From the NCBI GenBank assembly GCA_037954235.1, contig JBBMOA010000005.1, positions 1,939,501-2,003,500 on the forward strand: a stretch of DNA of 64,000 nt, in the 5' to 3' direction. Shown piece after piece: positions 23,941-38,120 of this stretch. The translations under genes were made by a program, and so were the position numbers. The DNA is from Aulostomus chinensis. Taxonomy: Eukaryota > Chordata > Actinopteri > Syngnathiformes > Aulostomidae. The notes under the pieces are model-generated. The model made no database searches. It was not told the DNA's origin and saw only the letters and a program-made list of their open reading frames with translations. Each line of letters begins with the position of its first letter. Within the stretch, counting starts at the first letter, position 1.

Positions 23941-26900
23941 TGCACAAACTCTATATGCAGAAAAAAAAGACTGACAGGTGGAGAGACACCACCGAGGAAT
24001 GCCTGCTGAGCTGGGGGCTGTTAATGGCAAAACTGAATTGAATTGAATGCCTTTTATTGTCATTATACAAGTATAATGAGATTAGAGGAAAATGCTCCAA
24101 ATGAAGCATGCAGGCTACAGAATCCTTTGGTTTTGACCTTGGTGTGATGGAGAATGAAAGCAAAACATTCCTCAATCAACAGGAAAAATGTTTTTGTGCA
24201 TTTAAATGTTGGCATTATTGTGAAACGGTTCAGAAGGTATGATCAAGTGTTTCACAGATGTTCCCCCGTGTTTCCTCTGTGTTTTTTTCCGTCCAACCTC
24301 CAGTGACTTGGACAGGAACCATATTCGTCAGGTGGTGGGTTTGACCTTCCAAGGTCTGTCCCGGTTGAAGGTGCTCAAACTGCAAAGAAACAGCATCAGC
24401 AAGATGACTGACGGGGCCTTCTGGGACCTGGTCAAGATGAAAGTCCTGTATGCATCCCCATTAGAGATGAACCAAGAAACAGAACATCAATGGAATTGTC
24501 ACAAACAAGTAGACTAAGTTCTTGCGCACACATCTTCATCAGAAACATCTCACAGCTAATACCAAAACCAACCCTTCTCCTTAACACACCTGGGCGTAGC
24601 ACGTCAGCTGAGAGCAAGCCTCTACCTGTTACAAACTGTGAAATGAGTACTCATTAATCACCAAAATAAAAAGAACAATTTTGTACCCTGACTTGAACGT
24701 ACCGACAATCGCTGCAATCTCACATTCTCTGCTTAATTCTTGCAATTACATATAAAATAACACCATCATGGTTACAATTTTTTTTTTTTTTTTAAGAAGT
24801 GGTTCCTCCAGATTTAGCCTGCACAAGAATGTTCATTCTGTGATTTTATCCTACAGTTCCCTGCATCCAGATCCCTTCATTCTCACAGTGTTGCTCCATG
24901 TCTAATGCAGCTACCTGGACCACAACAGCTTGACTGAGGTGAACGCTGGCTCCCTGTATGGCCTGACTTCCCTTCGGCAGCTTTTCCTCAGTAACAACTC
25001 AATAGCCCACATCAATTCTGATGGATGGAAGTTCTGCCAGAAGCTGAGGGAACTGTGAGTACCAGCATGTAAATTAGCCTGAACACCCAAGCTTTCATGC
25101 CAGATGTCCTCCTGCAAACCCTTTAGGAGACAAGCAAAAAAACAGTCTTTCATTTTAGTCTAATGTAAAAAATAAGGCTTGTATTCTGGTCACATCAGCT
25201 GAAGAATGAGAATTTCCTCCCATCAGTTCCTGGGGAATTAAACGGGCCGTCCTCCAGTCAACCCATACCGTCACGCTATCTTATCAGGGTTAGGGTTAGG
25301 CTGAGCTGGTCATCTCCACACGTGACTGGCCAAGCAAACCTGACGCACAGCAAGGGCCACAGGGAGGGCAACAAAATGCACAATACTTCTTCTGACAACT
25401 GTCTGAAAGATGCCATTATGGAATATATTGTGATTTATAATCTGAATTTATAAAGAATAACAGCTCATCTGCAAAATATGCTCTTAGGTTGTTAAACAAG
25501 TAGTGAGACCTTGTTTAACGCCAGGTGTGAATGCCTAAAACTATTATTGTTATTATTATTAATAATAATAATTATTATTATTGTTATATTTGGTACTCAT
25601 TTTGACAATTGAGTCACCTTTTTTGAGTGCCTAGACATGCTCAAAAACTCTAAACCCGTCACCTTATGGTCAGGGGGAAAGTTCTCCGCAGAAATTCTGA
25701 AAAAATGATCACCGGCCACGTGTTTCATCATTAATGCACCACATTCACTCGGCAACAGACTTTAAAAAAATCTGATGGTGCCACAAACTAAGTCCCCTTT
25801 GTTAATTCCTTTGAACGCATGACCATCCCCAGGGGTTGTATTGTAATTTTACCTGCTTCTCAAACCTGTGGTTCCATTGCGACCTCTTCAGCATGTGGGC
25901 GGCATGGCTCAGGGGTAGAGTGGCCATCTAGTAACTAGAGGGTCGCTGGTTCGATCCCCGACCCCGGTGAACATGTTGAAGTGTCCTTGAGCAAGATACT
26001 GAACCCAAAATTGCTCCTGATGGGTAGGTCGGCGCCTTGGATGGCAGCCTCCACCGTCAGTGTGTGAACGGGTGAATGAGACGACGCTGTAAAGAGCTTG
26101 GAGTGCTGCTAAGGTAGAAAAGCGCTTTATAAAACTGAGTGCATTTAGGTGTCTTTTTCACCAAATTCCTAAAGTAAGTGAAACATCTTGGAAGTCCATG
26201 TCATGTTTTCATCCCATTTGTATATTCTCTAGCCTGTTAAGAAAAATAGGAATGAGGATGCTCTTGTATGTGCGGGCTGCGGGCCACATGAGGGTTTACC
26301 ACGTGCCCAAGTACGCTTATAAATGGAGGCTGTAGACATGTAAAACTCCAACCAAGAATTTCTTTTCTTCCCTGTCAAAACCCTCGCACCTCTCTTGAGC
26401 TGTGAGGTCTGCTCAGCACATTCTCTGTTAACAATTTGTGAAAAAGAAAATAAAGTCACAATGGAAAAACTTGATGACCAAAAAAACAATTTCAGCCATA
26501 AAATTGAAGTGTAAAGATGTGAGCTGCCTCACCGTTTTGCCAGCCTGACATCTCCTTCCAGACCTCACACAGAACAGTTCTCTTTTATCCCCCTTTTTCC
26601 ACTCTCTCTTTCTCCTACTCTCTCTCTCTGTCCTGGTGTCTGCCTTCCTTTCCTCTGCACTGTCTGTCTTGCTCTCTGTCTCTCTCTCTCCAGGAATCTG
26701 TCATACAACAACTTGACTCGTCTGGATGAAGGCAGTCTGGCTGTCCTGGGGGATCTCCAGACCCTCCGTCTGGGGCACAACTCCATCAGCCACATCACCG
26801 AGGGAGCCTTCAGAGGTCTCAAGGCCGTACGCGTCCTGTGAGTGTACCCCCCCCAACTGCCATTAGCAGACCCAAATCACTCCAAACAACCCCCGCTTGA

Positions 26901-29900
26901 GTGCTTCACTCCCACGGACAATCAAGGGATGTGCCACTTGGAGAGCAGTGAGAGCTGCGATGTCTGAATATTGCTCTGTGGTATTTGATATCAGGCTCCC
27001 TTTAGTTGACATCAGAAAGTACAAGCTGCTCTGTTTCATTTTATTTTCATAGCTTTTACAAGGTGTTCTTGCATCACTTCTGTTGAGGTTTCGGTGGCAA
27101 CTACCTTCTGTCTCTTTATTTCTTTTGTTTGGTCTTGTTTTGTTGTCAACGCCGGTTCTCAACAAATTTGAATTTAAAAGGTTCCGTGTCACCAGTTCCC
27201 TCGAGGACACCCCCTCCTGCCCCTTTTTAGCAGCGGGTTTCTTTTCCGTCTGATCCACCTTTCACACAAACAGACTAGAAGAAAGAATCAGGTGATTAAT
27301 CCAGGAGAAAGACTTGGGGTCTTGGTTCCCAAGTTCCTATTGGCGGTGCTTCTGTTCAGTGAGAGAGGAGAAGCTTCTTTGTCAGTGGGGTGACGAGCCA
27401 AGACGCTTGAGGCCCTTTTTTTTTGGCATTCTGGGTGATAGATAACTAGCTACAGAGAAAGTAGAGGGTGGTACCAAGAGCTGAGTTGGGACTGCCAGAT
27501 CTCAGCTTTTTCTCATGTTTCTATTTCTTTGACTCGCCCACTTTGTTTGTGTTGGCTCTACCTTTTCAAAGCACAAGAAATGCTCATTTCTCCCTCTCGG
27601 CAATGCAAAGTTTATTCTGCCATCTCCTCATTATCCTCCAGTACACGCACATCTCTGTCTGTCTGCATCTCTTTTCTCCCTCCCTCTCCTCTGTTCAGTC
27701 CTGGTTTCTGTGTCTTTGAGGCAGACCTAATCTAGTCACTGGTGGGGAGGAGAGGCAAAGGCGGGGCCCTGAAAAGGAGCTGGGGGAGCTTTAATTGGGC
27801 CTGTGCTGCTGGTCGTGCTGGCATGGGGCAGGAGCCTGCATTGGGGTGTGAAAGCTCCAAACAAGCCAGGCTGCCCTCGAATTCGGCCACGGGGGCGGTT
27901 GGCTCACTTGGGCAAGGCAAGGGACGGACGGACGATGGGGGGACGGAGGGAATGTGGGCAAGTGGGCAACCTGTGACTTCCAGACCAGCTTTTGTCAGGG
28001 CAGTGAAACGCTTCACTGCTGGCAGACTGTCCCTGTTCTCATCCTCCCTCCTTCCGTCTTTTTTATCCTAACCCTCTTTTCTCTCCTTCTCCACAGGGAG
28101 CTGGACCATAACGACATCTCAGGCACAGTAGAGGATACCAGAGGGGCCTTTTCAGAATTGGACAGCCTCAACAAGCTGTGAGTGTATTTCCTCATTCTAT
28201 TCTTTTAATCCCCAACCCCCGTTTTCTCTTTTGCCATCAACCCTTTCTTTTCATCCCCCTGTCCTGATGTTCGTCAGAACAGACCATCAGAGGAACAGGA
28301 CAGAGCTGTCTCATTTGTCCTCATCCAAAAGTTTCCTATCAATTCCCAACTCTCTTTCTGCTGCCAGCTAAATTAAGGCCAGAGTGTTCAGTAGTTGGCG
28401 ATCACTCCCTCCTCAGGACCCTACACTTCACTTGGAAAGGAATTAGTTTGCGCTGAGCGATGACTTGGAGGGCCCCTCTTCCATCTTTACAAGGCTTGCT
28501 CAAGAAACTGCAATTAGACTTGTGTTCATTCCCATCATTCTGTGGAGGCAGAGGCCAGCTTTTGTCCAGTTAAATCTGGCTTTCATCTTATGATATCATT
28601 CCATTCCACTTCAGCTTCATGGCCAAACTGGGTTCTGCCTGCTTCTTGTGATTCAAGACAGAGATGCTGTGAATCACTTGTATCAGTTTTCTCATCAATG
28701 TTTCCATCAAGGCAACTAAGTTGGCTAGTTGAGAAATTACAGTGGGCATGGAGTTGCTGGTGTTGAGCGTCCATGCACTGTCGCCAACCTGAAGGATGAA
28801 AAGACAATGTCCAGCCAAGATGGTTCCCTGTGTGAGCGCCACTGAAAGAGACAGAACATGAGAAAAGAGCTGGCAGGGGTTTTGCTCCCCAATAAGATTC
28901 TTTCTGTTTCTCCTCCAAGCCTGCACACCTCCCGTCCCCTCCTTCCCCATCTTTGTTGTTGAAAATTGAGGGTGAAATTGAGGGCTGCATTCAGTCATCA
29001 AATTCAAACGCCTCACACCCCCCCGTACTCTGACCCTACCCTTTTTGCCATGTGTTGGCAGAAGCAGCCTGCTGCATCCTAAGGATGGCAAATCGAGGCA
29101 TGGGAGAAAGAGGATCTGAAAAAAGAAGGGGGGGGGTGGCGAACATCAAAGACTTAATTTTCCTAAAAGCGGCCTGTATTCCAGTCCTAAAATTGCTGGA
29201 TCTCAGTGCTGCTTTCGACACGGTTGACCACAGCACTCTACTAGATCGACTGGAAAACTGGGTGGGACTTTCTGGAACAGTACTAAACTGGTTTGAATCC
29301 TACTTAAAGAAAACTTACTTTGTGTCTGTAAGTAATTACACATCAGAGCGGACAAAAATGACATGTGGGGTTCCCCAAGGTTCCATTCTGGGGCCACTCC
29401 TATTCAACATCTACATGCTCCCTCTGACTCAAATGATAGAAAACTACAAGATATCTTACCATGATTATGCAGACGACACACAGATGTACGTAACCATACC
29501 ACCAGGAGACTACAACCCAATACAAACACCAAGGAAGTGCATTGAACAAATCAATGATTGGATGTGCCAGAATCTTCTTCAACTGAACAAAGATAAAACC
29601 GAAGTCATTGTTATTGGAGTTGAAGAAGGGCGATAAAAAGTCAGTGCTCAGCATCAATCTGTTATGTTAAAAAGCACAAACCAACCAGAAATCTTGGTGT
29701 AGTCATGGAGACATGAATCTGAACAGCCATATAAAGACAATGACAAAGTCAGCCTCCTATCACCTGAGGAACACATCAAGGGTTAAAGGACTGATGTCCC
29801 AGCAGGATTTGGAAAAGCTTGTCCATGCGTTTATCTTAAGTAGACTCGACTACTGTAACGGTGTCTTCACGGGTCTCCCTAAAAAATCCATCAGACGGCT

Positions 29901-30733
29901 CCAACTGATTCAGAACACTGCTGCTGGAGTCCTCACTAAGACCAGGAAAGTAGATCACATCACTCCAGTTCTGGCTTCCTGTCTGCCAAAGAACTGATTT
30001 TAAAATCCTGCTGCTGGTTTATACAGCACCGAATGGTTTCGGACCAAAATACATTTCTGATCTGCTGGTACGTTACGAACCATCCAGACCTCTCAGGTCG
30101 TCAGGAACAGGTCTGCTCTCTGTCCCCAGAGTCAGAACCAAACTCGGAGGAGCAGCATTTAGTTTCTATGCTCCACATTTCTGAAACAAACTCCAAGAAA
30201 ACTGTAGGTCTGCTGAAACTCTCAGTTCTTTTAAATCACAGCTGAAAACCCCTATGTTTGCCGTGGCCTATTATTAAATCAAACTTGAGCCTCTGATCAG
30301 CGTCTCACTCCACTGTAACGTCTGTCTGCCTGTTCAGCTTCTATCTCTAACTTGACTTTAGCTGCAGTGTAACTCTTCTAATTGTGTCGAACGTCTCTCT
30401 CTGTCTTTACTCTCTCTAATTATGTTAAATGTCTTTTTATGCTTCTTTTTTGTAAAGCACTTTGAATTGCCCCGTTGCTGAAATGTGCTGTACAAATAAA
30501 CCTGCCTTGCGAATGACACCACATGGGATGGAGGCGGGGCCGTGCAGGCAGCCATAAGCCAAGTAAATGTCTTGTTCTTTTTATATTGCCTCAATCATGT
30601 GCACTTGTCAGGACCGGATTCAAAGGAGGACCTAGATTCAGGATTGCAGTATAGGAACAAGCTTTATTGGTTGTTCACCAAAGTCAGAGGAGCGGGCTAT
30701 GAAAAATCCTAAAGCCTCTCACGCGCACAAGCA

Positions 30734-30784
<51 letters not shown>

Positions 30785-33700
30785 ACTTCCGGGCTAATGG
30801 CTATCGATCCAAGAGGGGGAGAAAACAAATTCAAGAAAGGGGAAAAGATCTTCACAAAGAGATCCAACCAAATCTACTCTACCAAAGGTAAAGCGCAACT
30901 GACGACTGTCTCTGGCTGAAATAAAGCTCCATCTATGCCTGGCTGGCTACTCCATTACTAAATGCTACGCTAAAAAAGCAAAGCTCGCTCACTCAACAGA
31001 GGAGGGCTGAGAAAACTACAATAAAAAATGAATCACAACGTGACCTCACCAAGACTAGAAAATAACAAACTTCTGAACTCAAACTGATCTTGACAATAAC
31101 TTCTTCTTACCTGACTGTAAAAATGACAAAATAAAGCTCTTGACTTGATAACAATGACTCAACTGTGACAGTGGGGCTTCCGTGGTCGGCAATGAACAAC
31201 ACTTCTGCGACGAGACAGGTGAAGACAGAGACACAGACACACGAGGAGCGAATCACGCTGATGGAGGACAGGTGTGCGGGGCGTAACAGGGGAGAGTGGA
31301 ATCAGCAGCATGAGACACAAGAGGGGGCGGGGCGGACGCTAACTGACAGGACCGGGGAATGCAGGACGACAACAGGAGGAGAGGCTGGTGCACTGAAATG
31401 AGAGGGAAATTAATTCTTAAAAAATAACACAAAGAAATAAACAAGACAATAAACCCAGACAAGACAAGCTCACCGCTGTGACTGTGACGGCACTGATTTC
31501 TTCAAATTAACAATCTGAAAATGCGGCCCCCTCGTCCAGTGACAAGACATTTGAGTTCCATCTCTGGGGTCTTCACTATGAAGCAGCCAACCATGTCTCC
31601 TCTTCCTGTGTAGTCAAGGGTACGGCGCAAAAGAAACAGGGGAGGGGTTAGGGTTCGCGGGTGAGGGTGGACGAGGGGATTAGGACCCCAAATCAGACAA
31701 ACGGCAACTGGCTTCTTGTCTCAAAGTAGGCTGCAGTGCGGTGCACTGGAAACACACACACACTCGCAGGGTCGCAGGGGTATTAGGGCTGCAACTAACA
31801 ACTATTTTAATAGTGACTCGTCACCGACTATTGAAACGATCAGTCGACTCATCGGATAATTATTATTTTTCTTAAATTTAGCATGAAGTTGATTTAATTA
31901 TGTGTCAAATGACAATAAACAAGACAGATGGTTCAATGAAAAACACATCTTTTATTGAGTTCATTCATTTAAAACACGTGTGTCAGGCACAGTCTCATAA
32001 CGCTAGAGCTCTCTTTTATAGTGACAACACTCTTCTAAAATGTCCAATGTGTCCTAAAACCGTCCTGCTTGAATGTCACTTGAGTCTCACCGAGGAGAGT
32101 CAGGCTGCGCTTCCTTCAGCTGCCCGACGGCTTCTTTAAATGTTCCTGCATCATCGCCATGACACCAAGGTCTGCTTAGCAACCTTTGCTAGTAGTCTTT
32201 TTATTCGCCGTATCCAGGCTAGAATGCTCCAGACTTGAGAAGTTTTGGTGCGCGTACCTGATGTTGACGCCGCCATTTCTCTATGTTCCCGCTCAGAGAA
32301 GAGACGCTACTGCGCATGAGCGACTCTCGCAGAGATGATAATCAAGAGAGACGCCTCACTCTGTTGGAGAAACGCGTGTGGCGGCAACAGTCGACGATGA
32401 ATTCATTGTGGACAGCGTCGACTAATCGTTGCAGCCCTACTGGGTATCCCCACAAACTCTGCTGGGTCATTGCTGTTAAATTCTAATCAAGATAAAAGTG
32501 GTCTTCGAAGAGCAGTGCGGAGCCGAGGTGCCCCCCCCCCCCAACCTTTCCAGTCACCCTGCCTCTTGGCTCATCTCCACACAGGTCATATCTCCAATAC
32601 CTCAACCCCCCTACTCTTATCAGCTTCAGTCTTGCTAATTGTGCTTCTCTCCCCATCTTGTTCTCTCTCTCTCTGTCTTTCCTCATCCCCTGACCCACTC
32701 TGCTCCCCCCTCACTCTGTCTCTCATCATCTGTGGACACCCTTCTTGTTTGGAAACGGCAGAACTCTGTTTGGAAATAAGATCAAGTCGGTGGCTAAGAA
32801 AGCCTTCTCCGGCCTGGAGACCCTGGAACACCTGTGAGTATTCCACAACGCTCGGCAGCTCATCCTGTCGCTAGACTGGAGATGGGAGTAAGGGAGGGGA
32901 GGAGCTGGCAGAGAGGGGGTGGTGAGCAGTTTGATCGTGTCGTTGTGAAGCACCACCTCAACTTAAGCCTCTATTTTTCCTGAGTTAAGGAGCACGTATT
33001 GAATTTCGTCAGAGAAATGGAACTCTTTGAAAGGTCTTTCCTGACATGATTCCTAGATCTCCCTGTCTGCTTTAAGAAAAGCCAGACACCTGCTGATGAC
33101 AGTTATCATGGATCATTGTTGATGAGCTGCTGTGGCCCAACAGGGACTTGGGAGAGAACGCTATCCACTCCATCCAGCCGTATGCCTTCAGTAAGATGAA
33201 GAACCTCAAAAGTCTGTGAGTTGTCTGACTCTCAAAGACAAACACACATTATTTTTGGGCTCAAATCTCACTGAAACACACTCCCTCAGTTCAGTACACT
33301 TGCTCACTGAAACACACGTTTCCCCTCCCCAGGCTCCTTCAGAGCGACAGCTTCCTGTGTGACTGCCGGCTCCGGTGGCTCCCAGAGTGGTTGGTGTCAC
33401 GTGGTTTAAAGGCCGGCATCAACGCCACCTGTGCCCACCCCAACAGCCTGAAGGGTACCAGCATCTTCCAGGCACCATCCAGCAGTTTTGTTTGCGGTGA
33501 GGAGTTTGCGTGTGTGCTCGTTTGTTTGTTTGGAGCAGAGTTGGAGGGACAGGTGGGCCACGTAATTTCTATCCTTGCAAATGTTGTTTGTGTCGTGTTC
33601 AGAGTTTGCTCTTGTGTCTTTTTATAATCCAGTCACACTGAGCTCCACAAGCAGACGCCTGCTGAGCAACATTTGAGTATAGCCTGGACCAGATATTTGC

Positions 33701-35175
33701 TTTGTGCTTCCATTTGAGACTCATCAAGTCCTAACTGGTGTCATCTCAGTCGTCCCCCTGGGAACCTCTTTTCTCTCCGACTGCTAACTCTGCCTTTTCT
33801 CCCTTTCTCTGTCCTCCTGCCACTCCTCTTTCTACATCGAGATGACCTTCTCAAGCCCCAGATCACGGTGCAGCCAGAGACAGCGATGACTGTCCTGGGT
33901 AGCAACGTGCGTCTCACCTGCACGGCAGCAAGCAGCAGCTCCTCCCCCGTGACCTTCTCCTGGCGCAAGGACCAGGAGCTTCTTCACCAGGCGGAGACGG
34001 AGAAGTACGCCCACGTGCGCGACCCCCATCATGGCACCACATCTGATGCCGTAGGGGGAGGGGCCAGAGGTGTTATTGAGTACACCACAATCCTGCACCT
34101 GCGGCATGTCACCTTCGCCCATGAAGGGCGTTACCAGTGCATCATCACCAACTACTTTGGCTCCGCCTACTCCAGCAAGGCCCGCGTCATCGTCAACGGT
34201 AGGTTTTTCTCTTTCTTCAGGTCAGAACTTATCTGTTTGGAGGAGTTTTATTCCTCTCTTTCTGAGCTGCACATTTTAGAAACGGAGCAACACACAAGAC
34301 AGGCATCTAAAGACATGCCACTCCATTTGTTAGCATGTGTGTGATGACATTGCTTCCATCAAGTACAACGCCTCTTTGCATTCTGCTTGTCTGATTCACA
34401 ATCATGCCTTTTGACGGATGAGCCACGACTTCTCTTCCCCTTTAACAAGTCGTCTCTCTCTTCTGCCGCCATCTCTGCTGCAATGGTATTGGTGACAAAT
34501 TGATTGAACTGCATGTCCGAACTCACGGGGGCGGTGTCTTCTATGCGTGGTCACTTGGCTGTCTTGCAGCTGGAGTGTACATGTAGCGTCGCGTCTCCGT
34601 TAACTGTGTGCCAGACCGCTGCCTTCTTCTCTGCTATGACAGGCACACCCACTCAGTGTGTATGCAAAGACATGGAAACAGCAGACACCCACTTCGCATC
34701 AATGCAGACACAGGCTACAGCGGGTCTTCACTGTCTCAGTCACCCCTCTTTTTTTTGTCCTCAGTCTTGCCGTCCTTCGTGAAGACTCCCGGGGACAGCA
34801 CGATCAGGATGGGCCAAACCGCCAGGCTGGAGTGTTCCGCCGAGGGCCACCCGACTCCGCAGGTCGCCTGGCAGAAAGACGAGGGTACAGACTTCCCTGC
34901 TGCCCGTGAGCGCCGCATGCACGTCATGCCCGGCGATGATGTTTTCTTCATCATGAACGTCAAGCCAGAAGACACGGGCGTGTACAGCTGCACTGCAAAG
35001 AACAGGGCGGGAACTGTCTCTGCCAATGCCACACTCACGGTCCTGGGTAAGGACTGGTTTCTGTGCTGTGTCTTTGGTTGGTGGCGTGTGTTGAGTTTGG
35101 ATACTTTCCCCACATCTCTGAGAACCGGCTCTTGCACACAGCCAAGCACTCAGTTGGGCATCAGTCAGTGCGAGG

Positions 35176-35254
<79 letters not shown>

Positions 35255-38087
35255 TGTTTCTGCAGTGCAGAAACCAACCCTGTTTCATGCCCAGTGCAAC
35301 AATCCAGTGGAGCGGTTTAGTCCTGTGGGAAGCGTTCAAAGTGGACAAGCACCTTGTCCCTCACAGCACTTTCCCTCTGGTCATGGGCCGGGTATTCACC
35401 TGACCAAGTAATGTGTCCAGGACCGACTTTGGCCTCTGTCTTCTTGAGTGACCTGGCAGGCCACTGGGGACTCAGGCTCCTCCCTCACTGGCACTTGTTT
35501 GGCTTCAAGTGCAAGGGTCCGAAGTTTGATTTCCACCCTCAGGGTGTCGTCTGTGGACAGAAACTTGAGTTTTCTGAATCTTGGTTCAAGGGCCGCAGTG
35601 AAGATGCAGACATTGTTCCCGTCTTCATCACATGTAGTCAGACCCTTCCATCTGAGAAATAATAGATTTAATTTGTAAACCTTCATTAAAAAAACCAAGG
35701 TGCTTGAAGAGAACCATCACTGCTGAATCAGCAGCTCAACTGGATGGACTCACAATGGGACAGCATTGGAAGATCCAGACTGATCAAGTTTCAGCCAAAT
35801 ATTCAGTTCGTTCACTCCAGGAGGTTTAAAAAGCTGCATTTTCAAAGCAGGGTTACGTGAGCCAGCCGAGAGGGTCATGACTCACTCCGCTAGTCTGCCA
35901 GTGGTACCAAACGGAGCCCCATAATGGTAGCTAGTGGCTAGACAGCTGTGCATTCGTTAGAGTCTGTTAGCATTTCGTGCTAACAGACTCTGCTTCACTC
36001 TTTACATGCTCCCATTAGGTGACATAATCCGGAAGCACTCGATCAACTTCCACTGTTATGCAGATGACACACAACTTTACTTGTCGATGGAGCCAGACGA
36101 CACAAGCCAGCTTACTCATCTGCAAGACTGCCTGAAAGACATTAAATCCTGGATGTCTTCTAACTTCTTAATGCTCAATTCAGATAAAACTGAGGTAATC
36201 ATTTTTGGACCTAAACACCACAGGGACACACTCTTGAATCGGATCTCTACTCTAGATGGCATCACCCTAACTTCGAGTACAACTGCAAGGAACCTTGGAG
36301 TCATTTTTGACCAGGACCTTTCCTTCAGCTCCCACATAAAGCATGTGACTAGGACCGCCTTCTTCCATCTGCGAAGTATCGCTAAGATTAGGAACATCCT
36401 TTCCCAGAGTGATGCTGAAAAACTGGTGCATGCATTTATCACTTCTCGGCTGGACTACTGCAACTCTCTCCTGTCAGGATGTCCTAAATACTCTCTAAAG
36501 AGTCTCCAGCTGGTCCAGAACGCTGCAGCGAGGGTTTTGACGGGAGTTAAGAAGAGAGAACACATCTCTCCCACTTTAGCTTCTCTCCACTGGCTTCCTG
36601 TAGGATCTAGAATCGACTTCAAAGTCCTTCTGCTAACTTATAAGGCTCTCAATGATAAAGCTCCATCCTATTTGAAAGAGCTCATTAGTCCCTACTGTCC
36701 GACCAGAGCACTCCGCTCCCAGAATGCAGGTCTTTTAGTGATTCCCAGTATCAATAAAAACAGACTGGGAGGTAGAGCCTTTAGTTACCGGGCTCCTCTA
36801 CTGTGGAACCAGCATCTCTCCATGGGTCAGAGAGGCAGACACTTTAACTACGTTTAAGTCCAGGCTTAAGACCTTCCTCTATGACAGAGCCTTCAGTTAG
36901 GACTGGTTCAGGTAGCTCTGAACCATTGATAGCTATGCTGCTACAGGCTTAGACTGCTGGGGGACACATCAGGTTACATGGAGCCCTTCCCTCCTCTCCT
37001 CTCCTCTCCTCTCCTCTCCTCTCCTCTCCTCTCCTCTCCTCCCTGCACATTTTTGGAACTGTCATTACCATTACTTGTTGCACTTTGTAGTTTGGCCTTG
37101 GTGTCTCGCAGTCTCTCTGTGTTTCCACAGATCCACCAGAGCCCCAACCGCCGCCTGCATCGCCCCCCCCCCCTCTTATTCCCTACTGTTACACCGGCCT
37201 GCGCTCCCCTTCCATGAACCAGTCTGCCATCCAGTCCCCCATCAAGCTGGCTTGCTCTCCCTGCCTCCCCTACCAGAAGCTTCCTTCTTCAGCTGTTATT
37301 AACATTTCCGTGTTTCCCACATTTTGTATTGTAAACTGTTTTCTTCTCTGTAACAACATCTACTGCACGTCTGTCCGTCCTGGGTGAAGGATCCCTCCTC
37401 TGTTGCTCACCCTGAGGTTTCTCAGATTTTTCCCTGTTAAAAGGGTTTTCTATGGAGTTTTTCCTCAGTCGATGTGAGGGTCTAAGGGCAGAGGATGTTG
37501 TTATGATGCCATGTGAAGCCCTTTGAGACAAACTGTTTATGAAAACGGGCTATACAAAGAAAATTGCCTTGCCTTGCCTTGCCTTGCCTTGCTAGCTGGA
37601 GTGGTAGCTTACGGCTGCAGAACACAGTTACCGTATCCATCCGCTGGTAGCTAGCTGACTTTAACTACAAGCACGAAGACCTAAGTGCAGTGCTTAAGCT
37701 GCACCACTCACTGCACAAACTTAAATTCAGTTTAGCCAAACTTGGTACTGACTTACTATTGTGCCCTCCTCGAGAGACGAGGGGGTGCCTCCACTGTAGG
37801 TGCTCCAGCATCGCGGTTGTGCTGCTGTGGTATGCCAGCTCAGTTTGGCAAAGGCCGCAGATCACGATACCTTTTGGCCTGGGACTGAGTTGAAAGTATT
37901 CCCACACTGCAGATGATTGAGGGCGAGCTGCTTTTTGTAGGGTGAGTTGGGCACCCTGTGAGGAGGTCGCAGGTTCCCACTCCATTCTGGAAAGTGCTGC
38001 GCTAACTGCTGGCTTTGGCTGACCCACGTATGTGCGGCGATGTGGCGACGCCAAAATATGACATCGATGATATTTTTCAGTCAAGGC

Positions 38088-38120
<33 letters not shown>

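Larger units (their letters stand above)
29170..30512 (+). mobile_element. L2/Rex1-like LINE, 3' half
   Basis: A sense-oriented LINE starts inside the RT domain and ends in AAATGTGCTGTACAAATAAA followed by CCTGCCTTGC, the usual tail of this group. It is a different subfamily from the copies at 1.1 kb and 36 kb. The frames are interrupted. Confidence 0.85.

Noticed and set aside
28588..29091. A 167-codon minus-strand frame in intron 9
   Set aside because: No conserved motif; overlapping frames in other phases are similarly long; no splice support.
34608..35411. One continuous 267-codon frame over lrig3 exon 14 and its flanks
   Set aside because: Only 34765-35046 is coding. The extension runs into a (GT)n tract, and canonical splice sites bound the exon.
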